Shown in pieces: positions 1-11,670 of a stretch of DNA of 64,000 nucleotides. The DNA is taken from assembly GCF_905220565.1 (NCBI RefSeq), contig NC_059399.1, positions 16,670,501 to 16,734,500 on the forward strand, read 5' to 3'. Both the position numbers and the translations under genes were made by a program. This DNA is from Melitaea cinxia. Taxonomy: Eukaryota; Arthropoda; Insecta; Lepidoptera; Nymphalidae. Positions within the stretch are counted from its first letter, which is position 1; the number at the start of each line of letters is the position of its first letter. The notes under the pieces were generated by a model. The model had not been told where the DNA came from and searched no databases. It was given only the letters and a program-made list of their open reading frames with translations.

Positions 1-840
1 AGAGTAAACTCCGGTCACGTATTTTTTTATATAGGATTGATTACATACATTAAAAAAATATTTAAAATATAGCACAAATAACCTTGACTTCAATAATTTG
101 TTTGCTAAGTTTTATTACGATCACTGAGGAAAAAATAATTTATGAATAACTTTATTACTAAATATCAAAAATGAAATTTAACTTTTAAATTAAATATAAT
201 TTAGTTGAGTTATTCGTAATAAAATATAATTTAGTTGATTTTCGTTTATTCGTAGAAATTTATATTCGTTTAATAAAACTCGATACAATTTTTATTTCTA
301 TCTCATCTCAAGTAATCTATCCGAATCGAAAAAGAAATCTCTTTGATAGACCGATCATTGGGGAAGTCGACACATATAAACACGGTACACCGCATTACAG
401 AAGCAGGAAACGGGAAGTATAAGAACTTTTCAAATTTTATTATGTTAATTTTAGTTTTTCGTATACAAAATATAAAATAACATAGACGTCGTTATCTCTC
501 TCTTAACAATTTTCCGATAATAAATCTTCAAATTAAATTCTTTAACAAAGCCATATGTTTCTTATTTAATTACATACACACGAGTAACGTTACGTTTTAA
601 TTAATTATTTCGATATGCCGCGTATAAGGTTGTATGAAGATACAAGTCATTTACGTTCTTAATTAGAACTTATTTGATCGTTTTAATAAAATATTTGAAT
701 TCCGCGGATTTATAATTTGTCTTTATAAATCGTTTTGTAAAGGATTAAATGATAATGATATTTAAATATGATATTTATGACAATAATTTTAATATAGAGC
801 TCGTTGCTTTGTTGAATTGAAAGTGGAACTTCTTATTTAA
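1..840. other. AT-rich sequence, no gene seen
   Basis: No coding region or recognised transposon. Around 195-265 a ~33-base stretch (ATATAATTTAGTTGA followed by TATTCG) is present twice in tandem, a minor local duplication. A slightly less AT-rich patch lies at 345-420 and I could not identify it. Confidence 0.6.
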
Positions 841-940
841 TAATTAATTTTATTTGGTATTTTTTTTTTGTGCTCGAATCTGGATGATGAGCGTGTTTAT
901 TTTTCCAGCATTAACACAAAAAGCATTAACAACAAATGCT

Positions 941-1256
941 GTGTTACGGCAATAAAAAATATAGCCACCCCCTCTCTTCCCGTGTGTGTCGTAAGAGGCG
1001 ACTAAGGGATAACACAGTTCCACTACCACCTTGGAACTTAAAAACCGACCGATGGCGGAATAACCATCCAATTACATAGGCCGAAGACGGCCAGCAACGT
1101 CTTCGTTGCGACAAAGCCAGTCCTGCCGTCACCAACCCGCCTGCCCAGCGTGGTGACTATGGACAATACACATGATTCACGCCATTTTTGGCGCAAACTT
1201 GTCGAGGCCTATGTCCAGCAGTGGATTGCGATAGGTTGGAGTGATGTGAGTGATGA
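941..1256 (+). mobile_element. Family A non-autonomous RTE-like retroelement
   Basis: Runs from a GTGTTACGGC start to a tail reading GGCCTATGTCCAGCAGTGG ... GATAGGTTGGAGTGATG. The tail matches the last bases of the RTE-like LINE coding end at 39.5 kb. The same ~320-base sequence recurs at 24.8, 29.9, 47.5 and 50.0 kb, with shorter copies elsewhere. AACAAAT occurs on both sides (about 931 and 1259), a weak target-site duplication. Not coding; the small antisense frames in it recur only because the copies are similar. Confidence 0.85.
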
Positions 1257-1487
1257 AAAACAAATACAAATTACTTTTTAGTGGGCGTGGTGGGAAACTT
1301 TCAAATAATGCCAATGAATACAAATATGACTTTTAAATGGAGCCAGTATTTGTGTATGTATTTGTTTCAGATCCGAGTTTGCCATGTCAAAGTTAAGCAC
1401 TTTGTGACGGTTGCAACAAAAAAATCTAAGATTTTAAATACACCGTCTTATTACAAACGAGATTATTATTAGTTTACTTAAATTATC

Positions 1488-1795
1488 ATAATTTTGTTTG
1501 CTAGCAAACGAAAAAATCAAACTTCAATTACATCGACAAGTAATACAACGTAGACGAAAAAAATTAACAAAAGCACTAATCGCCACTACGATTTTTGAAG
1601 ATTCCCTCGATTTCTCTGGGATATCATCATCAGATCCTAGTTTCCTTGTCATGGTATAACCTTTGAGATATCTGTTTTCAAGAAAAAAAAAAGAATCAGC
1701 AAAATCGGTTCATAAAAGACGAAATTATCCGCGAACACGCATAAAAAAAAAAATATAAGGTCGAATTGAGAAAGTTCCTCCATTTTTCGGTTAAA
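1488..1795 (-). mobile_element. Family B element
   Basis: Reads in reverse from TTTGCTAGCAAACG (terminal hairpin) through CTTCAATTACATCGACAAG and the block CCTCGATTTCTCTGGGAT to CTCCATTTTTCGGTTAAAA. Compared with the better copy at 14.1 kb the inverted ends are degraded (CAAACTTC instead of CCGACTTC). No protein. Class uncertain: it has subterminal inverted repeats like a MITE and a short hairpin near one end. Confidence 0.8.
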
Positions 1796-1799
1796 AATA

Positions 1800-3088
1800 A
1801 AAAACAGCTTAATTGAAAATTCGAAACAGCATATTTACCTTTCTCTCAAATAAATACAGTGTTGAGAATTTGTTGCAAAGGTCCAATGGTCAAGAAATAG
1901 AAGCGATAGCCGCCATTTATACCCATTCACATCGTCAGTAAGCTAAATTCCCTTCAAAGAATGGGCCACTAAAACTAGTTTGGACCCAAAAGGTCATTCC
2001 AATTATTGCTCTATGCGTGTGACATTTTACACATGACGTCATTAAGCCCTTGCAAAGTTTTTGTACTAACACCATTACACGGGGTCGATATTCGTCCTAA
2101 CGAATAATAGTTATATAGGTAACGATTTTAGGAAGTTTTATATTTATTTGTTTTCCGAATATGTGGAAATTTTCGGTGATATCCTTAATGTCTTCGAGTG
2201 GATTGGAAATATGCGATATTATTACTCATTAGTTACTCAAGTATTAAATATCATCAAAGAATTTCAATTTGGATGGCTAATTTAAAAAAAAAACAGATAA
2301 TTAAATTTGTTAAAAAAAATTACAGACCTTGAAATATTATAGTTTCAACAAACAAAATTGATGCTTTATTATATTCGATTTAGTATGTACTCATACGTAA
2401 CTATAGTATATCTTATATTTATATTTATTTATTTAATGTTAATTAGGATGATGATCTATGTATTACTACACTTACATTAATTTACATTGTCATAATAAAA
2501 CAAAAAAGCTAGATTTAAGAAAATTTGAATGAAATGAAATACGTATATTATATAGCAGTTGAGTATTTTTACAAGCACTTGGTAAACGTCATATCGACGT
2601 ATCGTCCTCGAAAGATTAAATTGACTGCCGCGATGTCCAATGACGAAAATAAATGTCGATCCAAAATTAAGGCACTCAACGGAAGTGTGTCTGAATCCAC
2701 GCAGGGGAAAGGTCGTATAAAAGGGATATTTTTGTTCTACATGTCCTAGAAAAGTAATACGACACTTTTTATATTGGTAGGGCCTTATAATAAAACCTTC
2801 GTTATCTAAGTAATATAAAACAATGTTGTCATTTATCTTTATTAATTCTTTCATACTTATTAAAAACATTGAAAAAAAAAATGAGAAATGTTGTCCCTTT
2901 CATAAATAATTAATTGGATGAAAACTTTATTGTAGCTAGACATTTACAGTGAATAATAAATAACAGAAAATGGAAAACATTCACAGGTTAAGTTTTTTTT
3001 TTAATTTATTTATCAAATAAACAATATTGTACATATTTAATATATGTATTATTTACTTGTATATTTATTAAAAAAATATTATGCTATA
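1800..3088. other. Unassigned sequence between repeats
   Basis: Mostly AT-rich. The 1860-2130 part is less AT-rich and includes a perfect TGACGTCA at 2034-2041 (CRE/ATF-type palindrome). 2590-2730 is also more balanced and carries TATAAAAGGG at 2716-2725, but overlapping frames on both strands show no recognisable protein. No repeat family from this window matches here. Confidence 0.5.
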
Positions 3089-3091
3089 TAA

Positions 3092-3166
3092 GCCGGCAGT
3101 TACCTATAATACAAGCATTAAGTTGCTTATCATAGCAACAGACGACTGTGTGAATGTTATATTAAA
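3092..3166 (+). mobile_element. Family D SINE, 3' half only
   Basis: GCCGGCAGTTACCTATAATACAAG ... TTAAGTTGCTTATCATAG ... CAGACGACTGTGTGAATG matches the 3' body of the full D SINE copies at 45.9 and 54.7 kb. The tRNA-like head is absent, as expected from 5' truncation during target-primed reverse transcription. Confidence 0.8.
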
Positions 3167-3616
3167 AAAAAAATGTTTTGTTTGTGTTCAATTGTGTGTA
3201 TAATTATAAATAAATAATCATGAAATTATAATTACACATATAAAGGCGAATGAACAAAGATCACCATCCAAAAAAAATATTACTGGAAAGCGTCATTTGC
3301 AATATGGTTTATGGAGACAGTACAATAGAAAAATGGGATTCTTCACAATGTTCATAAGAATACATTATAGAAAACACGTCATGTCAACGTGAATTATGGT
3401 TCCATGTATTCCGTAGATTCGATCCATCGTAGCAAACACCTAGATTTTCCTAATATTTTTCATAGAGGATTTTTTTTTGTTATGTAGTATTAAAAGTGAT
3501 AGATGGCCCAGTATGTGACGGGTTCTAACTAAAAGATTTCAAAATTGAAGTATGTACCTAACAATATTCTTGAATTTTTAAAAAGAAAAATTTGCTTATT
3601 ATTCATTAAAACAAAA

Positions 3617-3710
3617 CACACGAGTTCACGCCATTTTTGGCATGAACTTATGGAGGCCTAGCAGTGGACTGTGATCGGCTGAAATGATGATGATGATGAT
3701 GATGATAATG
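3617..3710 (+). mobile_element. Family A, 5'-truncated tail
   Basis: Only the LINE-like 3' end is present (GAGTTCACGCCATTTTTGGC through GGCCTAGCAGTGGACTGTGA), followed by a run of seven ATG units. The ATG run is the natural 3' tail of this family. Six bases of the usual CCTATGTCCAGC are missing. Confidence 0.85.
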
Positions 3711-3732
3711 AATCGGTACACCCAGTAAAAAC

Positions 3733-3976
3733 TTATGAGGTATAATACAACGTAGATCAATAAAATAATAGTGATGTAAATACACATTATTAGCGATAAC
3801 TCAAAAAGTACTTATTCGATCTCAATTAAATTTAAACGGGACCACATGACACGCGCCGCCTTTCGATTAAAAAAAATCATCGAAATCAGTCTACCTAGTC
3901 AAAAGTTCTGAGGTAACATACATAAAAAAAATACAGTCGAATCGATAACCTCATCCTTTTTTTGAAGTCGGGTAAA
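3733..3976 (-). mobile_element. Family B element, partial
   Basis: Begins inside the family (TATAATACAACGTAGATC), retains the block with CGATTAAAAAAAATCATCG and ends at CCTTTTTTTGAAGTCGGG, the ACCGACTTC terminus seen in reverse. The hairpin end is missing. Confidence 0.75.
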
Positions 3977-4428
3977 AAAGGAAAGTCAGACTAAACAAAA
4001 GATAACTAAAGAACGCTACGCCGTGGAAGGGAAACAAATATATATTCGTTCCAAATGATTGATGGAATCAAGTTATGAAGAGTGAGAAACAGGAAAAAAC
4101 CGGAGGAAAGACGCTGAGACATAATTGATATCTCAGAAATGAAAATATATAATGTAGCATTTGTTTAGTTTCAAAAATAATATTATTCGGCGAATTTTGT
4201 TTCTGGTTCACCATTAAGCAAATAAGGATAAAAGTTTACATATATATTTATTTATTTTTAATAATTTTTGTGTAAGCAGTATTTATTCAATGTAATATAA
4301 TAGTAACAATCTTGTTTCATTTTTGATTTACAGAAAAGGTATAGGTATGTAATTCAGTTTTATAAACTCAGCTCTCAAAAAATCGATGAAAATATACAAA
4401 AAACCCCATAATCGTATCATTTAAATCT

Positions 4429-4497
4429 TACACACACACACACGCACGCACACACACACGCACACACGCACACACACACGCACACACGCACACACAA
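4429..4497. repeat. (AC)n/(ACGC)n microsatellite
   Basis: About 69 bases of ACACAC interspersed with ACGC units. The overlapping cysteine/valine-rich frame is a product of the repeat and not a gene. Alternating purine-pyrimidine sequence of this kind can adopt Z-DNA. Confidence 0.97.
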
Positions 4498-4685
4498 CAA
4501 CATAGAGAAAAGAAAAGACAAGAAGATACGTCACGTTTTACAAGTAGCTCAGTACTATTAGAGTTGTCAATACATATAATAAAATTGAACGGGTCGCCGT
4601 CTGTACATTTAAGATATATAATAAGAAAATATATTATTAAGACATTTATCAAAGCAAATAGCGCCCAAAACAATGATTGTCAGAA

Positions 4686-4870
4686 TTTGTGTACGCTAAT
4701 CTCAGAAACGGCTTATCCGATTTAGGTGTGGTTTACACTAATATATTGTGGCGAGCTTAGCTTAACATTTAGCGTTTGTTTCATGTCAATTGGTTCATAA
4801 AAAAAAGTTATGCCAATTTAAAGAATCACATTGAACATGTAAAGTCACTATTCCACGCGGAAGAACTGAA
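4686..4870 (+). mobile_element. Fragment related to Helitron interior
   Basis: Contains GCTAATCTCAGAAACGGCT, the phrase also found inside the Helitrons at 24.2, 41.2 and 49.2 kb, then TTAACATTTAGCGTTTGTTT. No TC or CTAG end is visible here, so it is an internal fragment or a different Helitron subfamily. Confidence 0.5.
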
Positions 4871-5286
4871 CATAACGACATAATATGAACATACACTGCT
4901 AAATTCATTACCATTTTTTTCTGTCGTGTGTAAGTAATAAAGGCAAGGCATTCCAGCAATCGCAAATGTCAAGTGGTTTAATACTCACGAGATTTTCAGC
5001 TTCACAAAAGAAGCTAAGAACTTTCATTAATACTTCTATAAATAACGTGTTTTAAGTTGTCTCTTAACATATCCATTGTCTCACGACTATTCTGTTGAAA
5101 GAGTTACGAACAATTATGTATTTAGTGTCTAAGTATGTCTTTGTTAGTAAGTTGCCACTCAAGACAACAATACTGGCGTATACTATATAGTCTGTGCCTA
5201 TTTTGTACTGTTGTATGACTGCCTGTAAATGCTACATTGCTAAACAAAAGCCTAATAGCTTGACTATGGATTATCAAAAAACTTAA

Positions 5287-5730
5287 TCTATACATATAAT
5301 AAAATGGTAGGAAAGGCAAAACTGTACATTGAATATTTTTACAAAATAATACTTGGGGTGTGATCTACAATCGATATCGAAGCAAAAATATAGTTTTTAG
5401 AATTTTTGTCTGTTTGTCTGTATGTATGTCCGGGATAAAGTCAAAAAGTATTGCATGGATTTACTTCAAATTTGGCACGAATATTATTAAGAACTCGGGT
5501 CAACATATAGGCTACATATTATCATGCTATCATCTACGGGGAACGAGCAGTGTAACTTTATTTCTTCAACGCATTCTGTAACAACGTGTAATCTAACGAC
5601 GCATATTTTAATGTTGTTATTATTATGTTAATAACCATGCTATAAGCTAGCTTTACACTATAAATAAAGACATTCTGTAGTATATTTAGTATCAGCATTG
5701 CAACCGTGCAAAGCCGGGGCGGGTCGCTAG
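5287..5730 (+). mobile_element. Family C Helitron, ends intact
   Basis: Starts TCTATACATATAATAAA and ends GGGGCGGGTCGCTAG. The base before is A and the base after is T, matching Helitron insertion between A and T without target duplication. A GC-rich hairpin-prone stretch lies just before the CTAG. The interior holds a TTTTTGTCTGTTTGTCTG stretch and a ~73-codon frame shared with the copy at 20.7 kb. No Rep/helicase is encoded, so it is non-autonomous. Confidence 0.88.
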
Positions 5731-6390
5731 TCTGAAATATATCTACTTAAGTAGGGTTCAGGAGCGCCTTCTTTAAACATCAATTTGTTATTTGTTTTCG
5801 TTACATAGTAAGTTTTTTGAGAATAATTGTAGGTTATGAAACGGCTATGTCCGTGACTCGTTAAAACAGAACAATACTTTCAAAGTTTCAGCAAAATATC
5901 AAAACTCAGCTCGGGTAATACAGTATGGGTTGTTAAGTTTATTATAAAGCAGCGAAAATTAACAGTCGTTTCCAGGACCGGTGATAACAATTATTAAAGA
6001 GCTTAACAGCGTGAGACAGGGGAGATTTAAGGGGATAGACACCCAAGGTTTAGCCTTAATGCCTTGGCCAAACTGGGAGCGAACATAGCTGTAGATTATC
6101 GCAGCACTAAAGCAGCGAATTTTGGTAGTATCAGAAGTATGGAAGCTGATATTGTAACGTAATGACGCTACAGCGGTATAAAATACGCATTCACTCTGAC
6201 AAAAGCTTAAGGGTTGAGGAGCTTACACGATAATTGAATTTTAACGTACCGATTCCAGACTAGAATATTAAGCAGGCCGAGGAAATTAGTAGATATGAAA
6301 GGAGAAGGGTTATCTGAATTGTACTGGTGAGCGAGTCTACTGCTGGAATTTGATAATAGCGATCGATTAATGGTCGATAATTGGTATGGT
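5731..6390. other. Unassigned sequence
   Basis: 5980-6200 is less AT-rich than its surroundings, but no frame, repeat family or RNA could be recognised in it. Confidence 0.5.
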
Positions 6391-6645
6391 TTTTAACTGA
6401 CTTAAAGAAGGAGGACGTTCTAAATTTGACTTTTTTTATTTGGGTCACATAAAAACTTTTTACTGGGCATACCGTTATCGATGATTCTTTTTGTTAACCA
6501 AAATCTGGTGTTCGTCATGTGGTCCCATTTTAATTTGACCGAGATTTGGCGAGTATTTTCTTGTTCTATCTGTAATGCGTATTTACTTGGCTTTTTGTTC
6601 TTTGTCGATGTAACTGAAATCGATTTTTTTTTTGTTTCCAAGCTG
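6391..6645 (+). mobile_element. Family B element, diverged
   Basis: Starts TTTTTAACTGACTTAAAGAA, keeps ACTTTTTACTGGGCATACCG, GTCATGTGGTCCCATTTTAA and TGCGTATTTACTTGGC in the order of the family, and ends near TCGATGTAACTGAAATCG. Both inverted ends carry substitutions, so this is one of the older copies. Confidence 0.7.
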
Positions 6646-7192
6646 ACGATTTTTGTAGTTTGTAAAAATGTGTAATAACAAGTTATACTTTGTAAATTGT
6701 TATAGACTTTACAGTATTACTAATTATGAGTTTATATCCCTAAGATAAAGACATAACTATATGCATAAGTATATAACTGAAATTGTCAAAACCAACCAAT
6801 ATGATATGCTTGCAATAGCAAAGGAATACTTGTAAATTGCCGATAGTAAGAGATAAGTACTAACCATAATTAAGACCTACACGTATTGTACAAAAACGAG
6901 GAAATCTACCTTAAATAAATAAAACACTTTTTTTTTCATAATGAAAATATCTTTATAGGATAAAAAAGCAGTTCTTCATTTACAAATATCAGTCAGTCAC
7001 TCATCACTGACGTGACAGGGGTTGACAATCCGCCTCGAGCTATTATATAATGGTGTTTCGTAAAAACTCTTTCACGAAACACTTAAGTCTAATTTTGTTG
7101 TTGACAGCCCTCAATATTTAAAATATCATAAAACAAATTGGATTATAACATTCGTGTGATAACAACAATATTTCAGGTGCAGTTTTGAAAGA

Positions 7193-7379
7193 CACTGTTT
7201 TTGAAGTAGAACTTCTTTACGTACGCTTAATTTGGGGAATAAGCTGGCGAATCCGTAACGAGAGTGTTGCAAAAAGTGTTATCGGTTGAGGCGAAAGGAG
7301 CGAGAGAGAGATGCGAGCCACACATTTCCTTTCTCTCTTTCTCTTATTGTCAGTTACGTTTCGTATATCTAAGAAACGG
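7193..7379 (+). mobile_element. Family M MITE-like repeat
   Basis: Opens with GAAGTAGAACTTCTTTACG, close to the 17-base terminal repeat of the copy at 18.8 kb, and contains CCGTAACGAGAGTGTTGC and a CTTTCTCTCTTTCTCTTA block also found in the other copies. The distal terminal repeat is not clear. Confidence 0.55.
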
Positions 7380-8690
7380 TGTAGGCTAATTGTGCAGAAT
7401 TTTTTTTATTTTTCCGACTTTAAATGCGCCAAGACAAGATTTAAGGCTTTAAATTTCCTTGTATGTTGTGACATTGATTGAAATAAATGTAATGTGTTTA
7501 TTGCCAATGTAAGTACTATTGCCACTTTCTTTTCAATCTGTTTATCATGTAAGAACATCCAAACCGTTACGATTTTGGCAAATGATATTTTTTTCTAATT
7601 TCGTTTGTCGCATTTCGGCCAGCTCTAAAATAATTGTTTACTTATTTTTATTACCACATTTTTGGATTGTTTTTAAATTAATGAGTAAGTATTACTTCCG
7701 TCAAACCGATTTTCCTACTTAGATTGAATTAAAAAAATATATTTCTTGGTCATGCTTATCGTCACAAAAAAAGTTATTTATCTTTTCACATACAATAAAT
7801 AAATAGGTAATAAGCAAACGCCATACATTGAACAGTTATTGGGATGTGAACTTTGTGACGTATAAAAAAGTTTTGTGTATGAAATAGTTTTTAATGCACA
7901 GAAAAAAAGTTCACAATCGCTACGTTTTGAACAATTGGCGAAACCGCCAAGTAAATAATTCAATTAAATTTAACTAAAATAATCTGTAAGCAACATCGCT
8001 AAAAATGCCTTTTTTATAGATGTGTGTGATGACACCTAAAACCCAGGACTATTAGATTCACGTGCTCTCCAAAAATTGATTAGGAGACTCACGACAGTTT
8101 GAATGAAGTTAAAATAATGTTACATTCTTTATTATTATTATTCTAAAACAAATAATAAATATAAATAAAATGATAGTCATTTAAACTGTAATTAAAGATA
8201 GACGTTCAAATAACTGCAGAACAAATCGATGCCATATTTGCAGTTTGATTGCACACAGATGAATCAGTCAAACCTCACTTATATTTGTGTTTATACCCTC
8301 CCACGCTTACAATAATATATATTATATTATATTATATATTACGAGTAGTTCAATGAAAGCAATATTGTCATGCGATACAGTTAAACCAATTTATTCCCAG
8401 TAACTCGATATATCGGAGTTATTAATGCTTCCTAATGTGGTGTTTAAGCACTTGACCTCGAAATCAATCGCTATGTTGAAGACAAGTGGCGGTATTGATT
8501 ACAATTTGATATAGCCAATACTATTTGTATATGATATTATAAAGATGGCGAAGTTGTTTATGTTTTTCTTGTCTGATTATTAAAGAAATAAGATGTCTTA
8601 GTTTAAAGGTTTTGCGATATTTGAATTAAGATAACAATCACTGTGGTGGGTGTCCAGAAATACATACAACAGTAATATACGCCCATATCA
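7380..8690. other. AT-rich sequence, no gene seen
   Basis: No recognised family. A short AT palindrome lies near 8310-8342 (repeated ATATT/AATAT units). The small frames in this stretch have no protein signature. Confidence 0.55.
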
Positions 8691-8695
8691 TTATG

Positions 8696-8840
8696 TTATC
8701 TATATTTTAATACGTAAAGCAAAAACTTTGTACCCCTTTTTACAAAAATTGCGCGGACGGAGAAGTATGAAATTTCGTACACTTATTCATATAGAGAAGG
8801 AGTGAAGAGTGATAATGTATTTTTTTAATTATGCATAAAA
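8696..8840 (+). mobile_element. Interspersed-repeat fragment
   Basis: The stretch with ACGTAAAGCAAAAACTTTGT, ACCCCTTTTTACAAAAATTG and CGCGGACGGAGAAGTATGAA looks like a common lepidopteran interspersed repeat as I recall it. It occurs only once in this window, so family membership cannot be shown internally. Confidence 0.4.
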
Positions 8841-9283
8841 CAATACATTCAATCAATTAGAAAAACATTACACACACGCATACATATATACATATATATA
8901 TATACATTTAAATCGATCGTTGCCATCCTTTTAAATCTTTATTGTAAAATATTTTACATCGAGCGAAGGTCACTGTATTCGAAAACCTTAAAAGATTTTG
9001 AGTTAAAGCAATGCAATGGTTATTGTGAAGCCTTCTCTTTGAGACGTTTGAACAGAGCAACTGAGAATGTTCTGTTGTAGTTTACCCGATATCCAGCGTA
9101 GGAAGGATCTGTAGTTATGTTAAATCGTTTCAAATTTCGATGAGATTGTAGATTTATCATTTTGTGTATAAGTTAGAATTGATCGATTCCAGTGATTCGT
9201 CTTTAAGAGTAACCTATATGTGCATTTTTAAACATACGAAGTTGTATTATAATATTTTAAACGATAGTATTTTGTGTGGTATG

Positions 9284-9552
9284 CAAGAGTGGATCCAGTT
9301 TTGGCGCCAGGGGGGTCACATAGTCATGGTCAAGTCACAAGAAGTTATAATTTAATTTTGATAATAATAGATACACGTTAAAAGTAGGTATTTTATTATT
9401 GTATGTAAGTACTCTACTTAAAAATATCTATATTGTGACAAAAAATACATAAAAATTATATGTTTACCAATTTTAATTAGTGGTCCACCTAGGTCCTGGA
9501 ACCAGCCCAGGGGGAGGTTTAGACCCCCCCCCCCCCTCTGGATCCGCCCTTG
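9284..9552. mobile_element. hAT-like MITE (269 bp)
   Basis: Terminal inverted repeats: CAAGAGTGGATCCAG on the left and CTGGATCCGCCCTTG on the right, 13 of 15 matching. The flanking 8-mers are GTGGTATG and ATCGTATG, 6 of 8 alike, which fits a decayed 8-base hAT target duplication. No transposase frame. A run of about 14 C lies at 9523-9536 next to the right end. Confidence 0.65.
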
Positions 9553-9678
9553 ATCGTATGGTCGTTAAGCTTGTTATATGCATATACTTAATTATGTTTT
9601 AGGTAAAGGCGACTAATATACATATTTGTATAATTCATTATAAATTTTACGTGTATGTGATATTATACCCAGATCGGG

Positions 9679-9745
9679 TATAAAAGAGATCTAAGTGAAA
9701 ATCGATCAGACCTGGAGAGAACACTGAACAATAAAATAATAATTG
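9679..9745 (+). promoter_or_regulatory. TATA box, initiator and close polyA signal (LTR-like)
   Basis: TATAAAAG at 9679-9686 is followed by an arthropod initiator-like TCAGA with its A at 9708, 29 bases from the TATA start, which is the expected spacing. AATAAAATAATAA follows within about 25 bases. A promoter with an almost adjacent polyadenylation signal is the arrangement of an LTR U3-R-U5. No matching second LTR or tRNA primer site was found, so a solo or broken LTR is the best guess. Confidence 0.45.
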
Positions 9746-9799
9746 TGTGGTTTTATAAAACTAATGCATAAAGTGATTTTAATCATTCATCTAACACTG

Positions 9800-10855
9800 A
9801 AAACTAATTTGGAATAAATAAATTCACGATATATCTCGTACTTTCAAAACAGAATGCGTTACAATCAAAATACAAATTAGTTCAACGACAACGTCACTAT
9901 ATTCATAAGTATCATCGCTACTAGATGGCGTTGGCTGTCGATTAAATCGCGCTAGCGTTATCTTTCGTGTACTTATATGTATATGAGCAACTGTTAGTTA
10001 TGATCTGATTCACACTACCACCACTGCTGGGTATGGTACTATGTACCAGAAAATTTTTGAACGCCTTAGTACTGTTATAAGTATGATGGCGCTAAATATA
10101 TATTTAATTCATAATTTACACTACGGTTTTATTTCATCAATATTTTAGATAAAACTATTTAGGGAAAATGATTAAGAATACTTTTTTCTATATTTGAGTT
10201 CACAAAAAGTACAAGTTTTAAATCCTAATGATATTCTCTACATCCTTCTGTTGAAGTCTAATCGTGAATTGTTTGCAGCAATAAACTTTTTTCAGAACCA
10301 TAATACGATCTCATTCCAGTAATTCAAAATTTAATTTATCATAAATACGAATGGAACACAATATCGTAAAAAAGCAAATGCTGAAATAAAGATATAAGCT
10401 GTGATATTACGATGTACTGAATCATGGAAACGCAAATAACAACATATGATATAAACTTTGTTTACGAAAAGAGAAAATGAAATAGAAAAATTTGTTTCGC
10501 GTAAATAAATAAAACCAATCTGCTACAACTGTTGAAGGTTCTTATTAACTTCCAAGCTTTAATATTTCCAAATATCAAATAAAAATTCTTGAATTCAGCT
10601 TTTATAGAAGTAAGTTTTAGGTTTTTTTCCAATCTATTTAAATACATATTATGTTATGTCGCACATTAGATATCGTGCAGTTATTCTTTAGCCATGTTCT
10701 TTTGAACGGCATCTTAATGTTTTATCATTAAAATCTTTGTAGACAGTTTGAGTTAAGGCAGACTTAAGAATATTTCATTGTTTTCGTCCATCTATGCAAT
10801 AGACCATACATAAGTTTCTTATCATTCGTGTTTTTGTTGATGTGTTTTACGAATT
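9800..10855. other. AT-rich sequence, no gene seen
   Basis: Two TAGATGGCG/TGATGGCGC patches (about 9921 and 10085) bracket ~170 bases that could be an unclassified repeat. TGTCGCACATTAGATA at 10657-10672 recurs at 43738-43753 inside the transposon insert there, hinting at a shared element. Confidence 0.4.
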
Positions 10856-10857
10856 TT

Positions 10858-10912
10858 TGATGTTTATTTATTTATTTATATAGGAAGCCAACGTAGTATA
10901 CAGTGGTTTTTA
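10858..10912 (-). mobile_element. 3' tail of a non-LTR retroelement
   Basis: Read in reverse: ATGATAAAAACCACTG, then TTGGCTTCC and an (AAAT)n run (seen here as TTTATTTATTTAT). A short unique 3' end followed by a simple tail is the typical remnant of a 5'-truncated LINE or SINE. The family cannot be named. Confidence 0.4.
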
Positions 10913-11583
10913 TCATTCTTACATAGTTAAACATAGAATATCTTACACTATACACCACACTTAAAGGCTAACTCAGCATGCCATACACATTACGTAGTTG
11001 TTTCGAAACTTATACTAACAATAAATATTTATCTAATGACAAATTAACTCATCAATAAAAGTATAAAACAAACTATAAAAAACAGTACAACAATTAAAAC
11101 CCGTTCCAAAACAGTAAAAAAAATTTAAAAGAAAAAAGTAAAAATATGTAGGTATAATTATGTAAAATAAAATTAAAAAAAAAAACAACGAAAGACAACA
11201 ATATCATAAAACTTTTAAAACAGGGCAATACATCGCTTTATGATATTAAAAATATATGTATGTCAGCTTCAACACGAAACTGGAGTTCCTAAGAGATATA
11301 AGGCACCCGGTATGACAAGAATATGGGAAGTGAAATCGTATGAAACAAATGACGCTGATGCTCAATGACGCTGAAGCTTAGTGACTCAGACACTTTGTGA
11401 TGCTTAGAGATGCTTGCCGAGCTAGTCCAAAACATTTTAATAATTTCAACACTTATAAATATTAAATATCTTTAACACACACATACACTGTCGTCCTTTC
11501 CTAACGTAACCAATTTAAATTTTGTTTTAATGGTTACATCTCTGATGGTTATAGCTAAATATTTTTTTCACAAATACAAATAT
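10913..11583. other. AT-rich sequence, no gene seen
   Basis: A-rich. Contains a small ATGACGCTGATGCTCA/ATGACGCTGAAGCTTA duplication at about 11349-11380. Nothing else was identified. Confidence 0.5.
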
Positions 11584-11670
11584 TACACCCAGACTCAGAC
11601 GGGAATCGAGTCCTCAACCCGCGGAACAGAAAGCAGGGCCACTACAAACTGCGCCAACGGACTCGTTAGG
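11584..11670 (-). mobile_element. Family D SINE, tRNA-like head
   Basis: In reverse it reads CGTTGGCGCAGTTTGTAG (A-box region) to GGACTCGATTCCCGTC (B-box region) and then GAGTCTGGGTGTAATA. Only the tRNA-derived promoter head is present; the 3' body is missing or too diverged. Confidence 0.8.

Noticed and set aside
2477..2869. 130-codon minus-strand frame and overlapping 74-codon plus frame
   Set aside because: Neither has a recognised domain, and no splice or polyA context separates them. A TATAAAAGGG inside is not enough.
4428..4673. 81-codon frame with a Cys/Val/Ala-rich end
   Set aside because: Half of it is translated AC/ACGC microsatellite.
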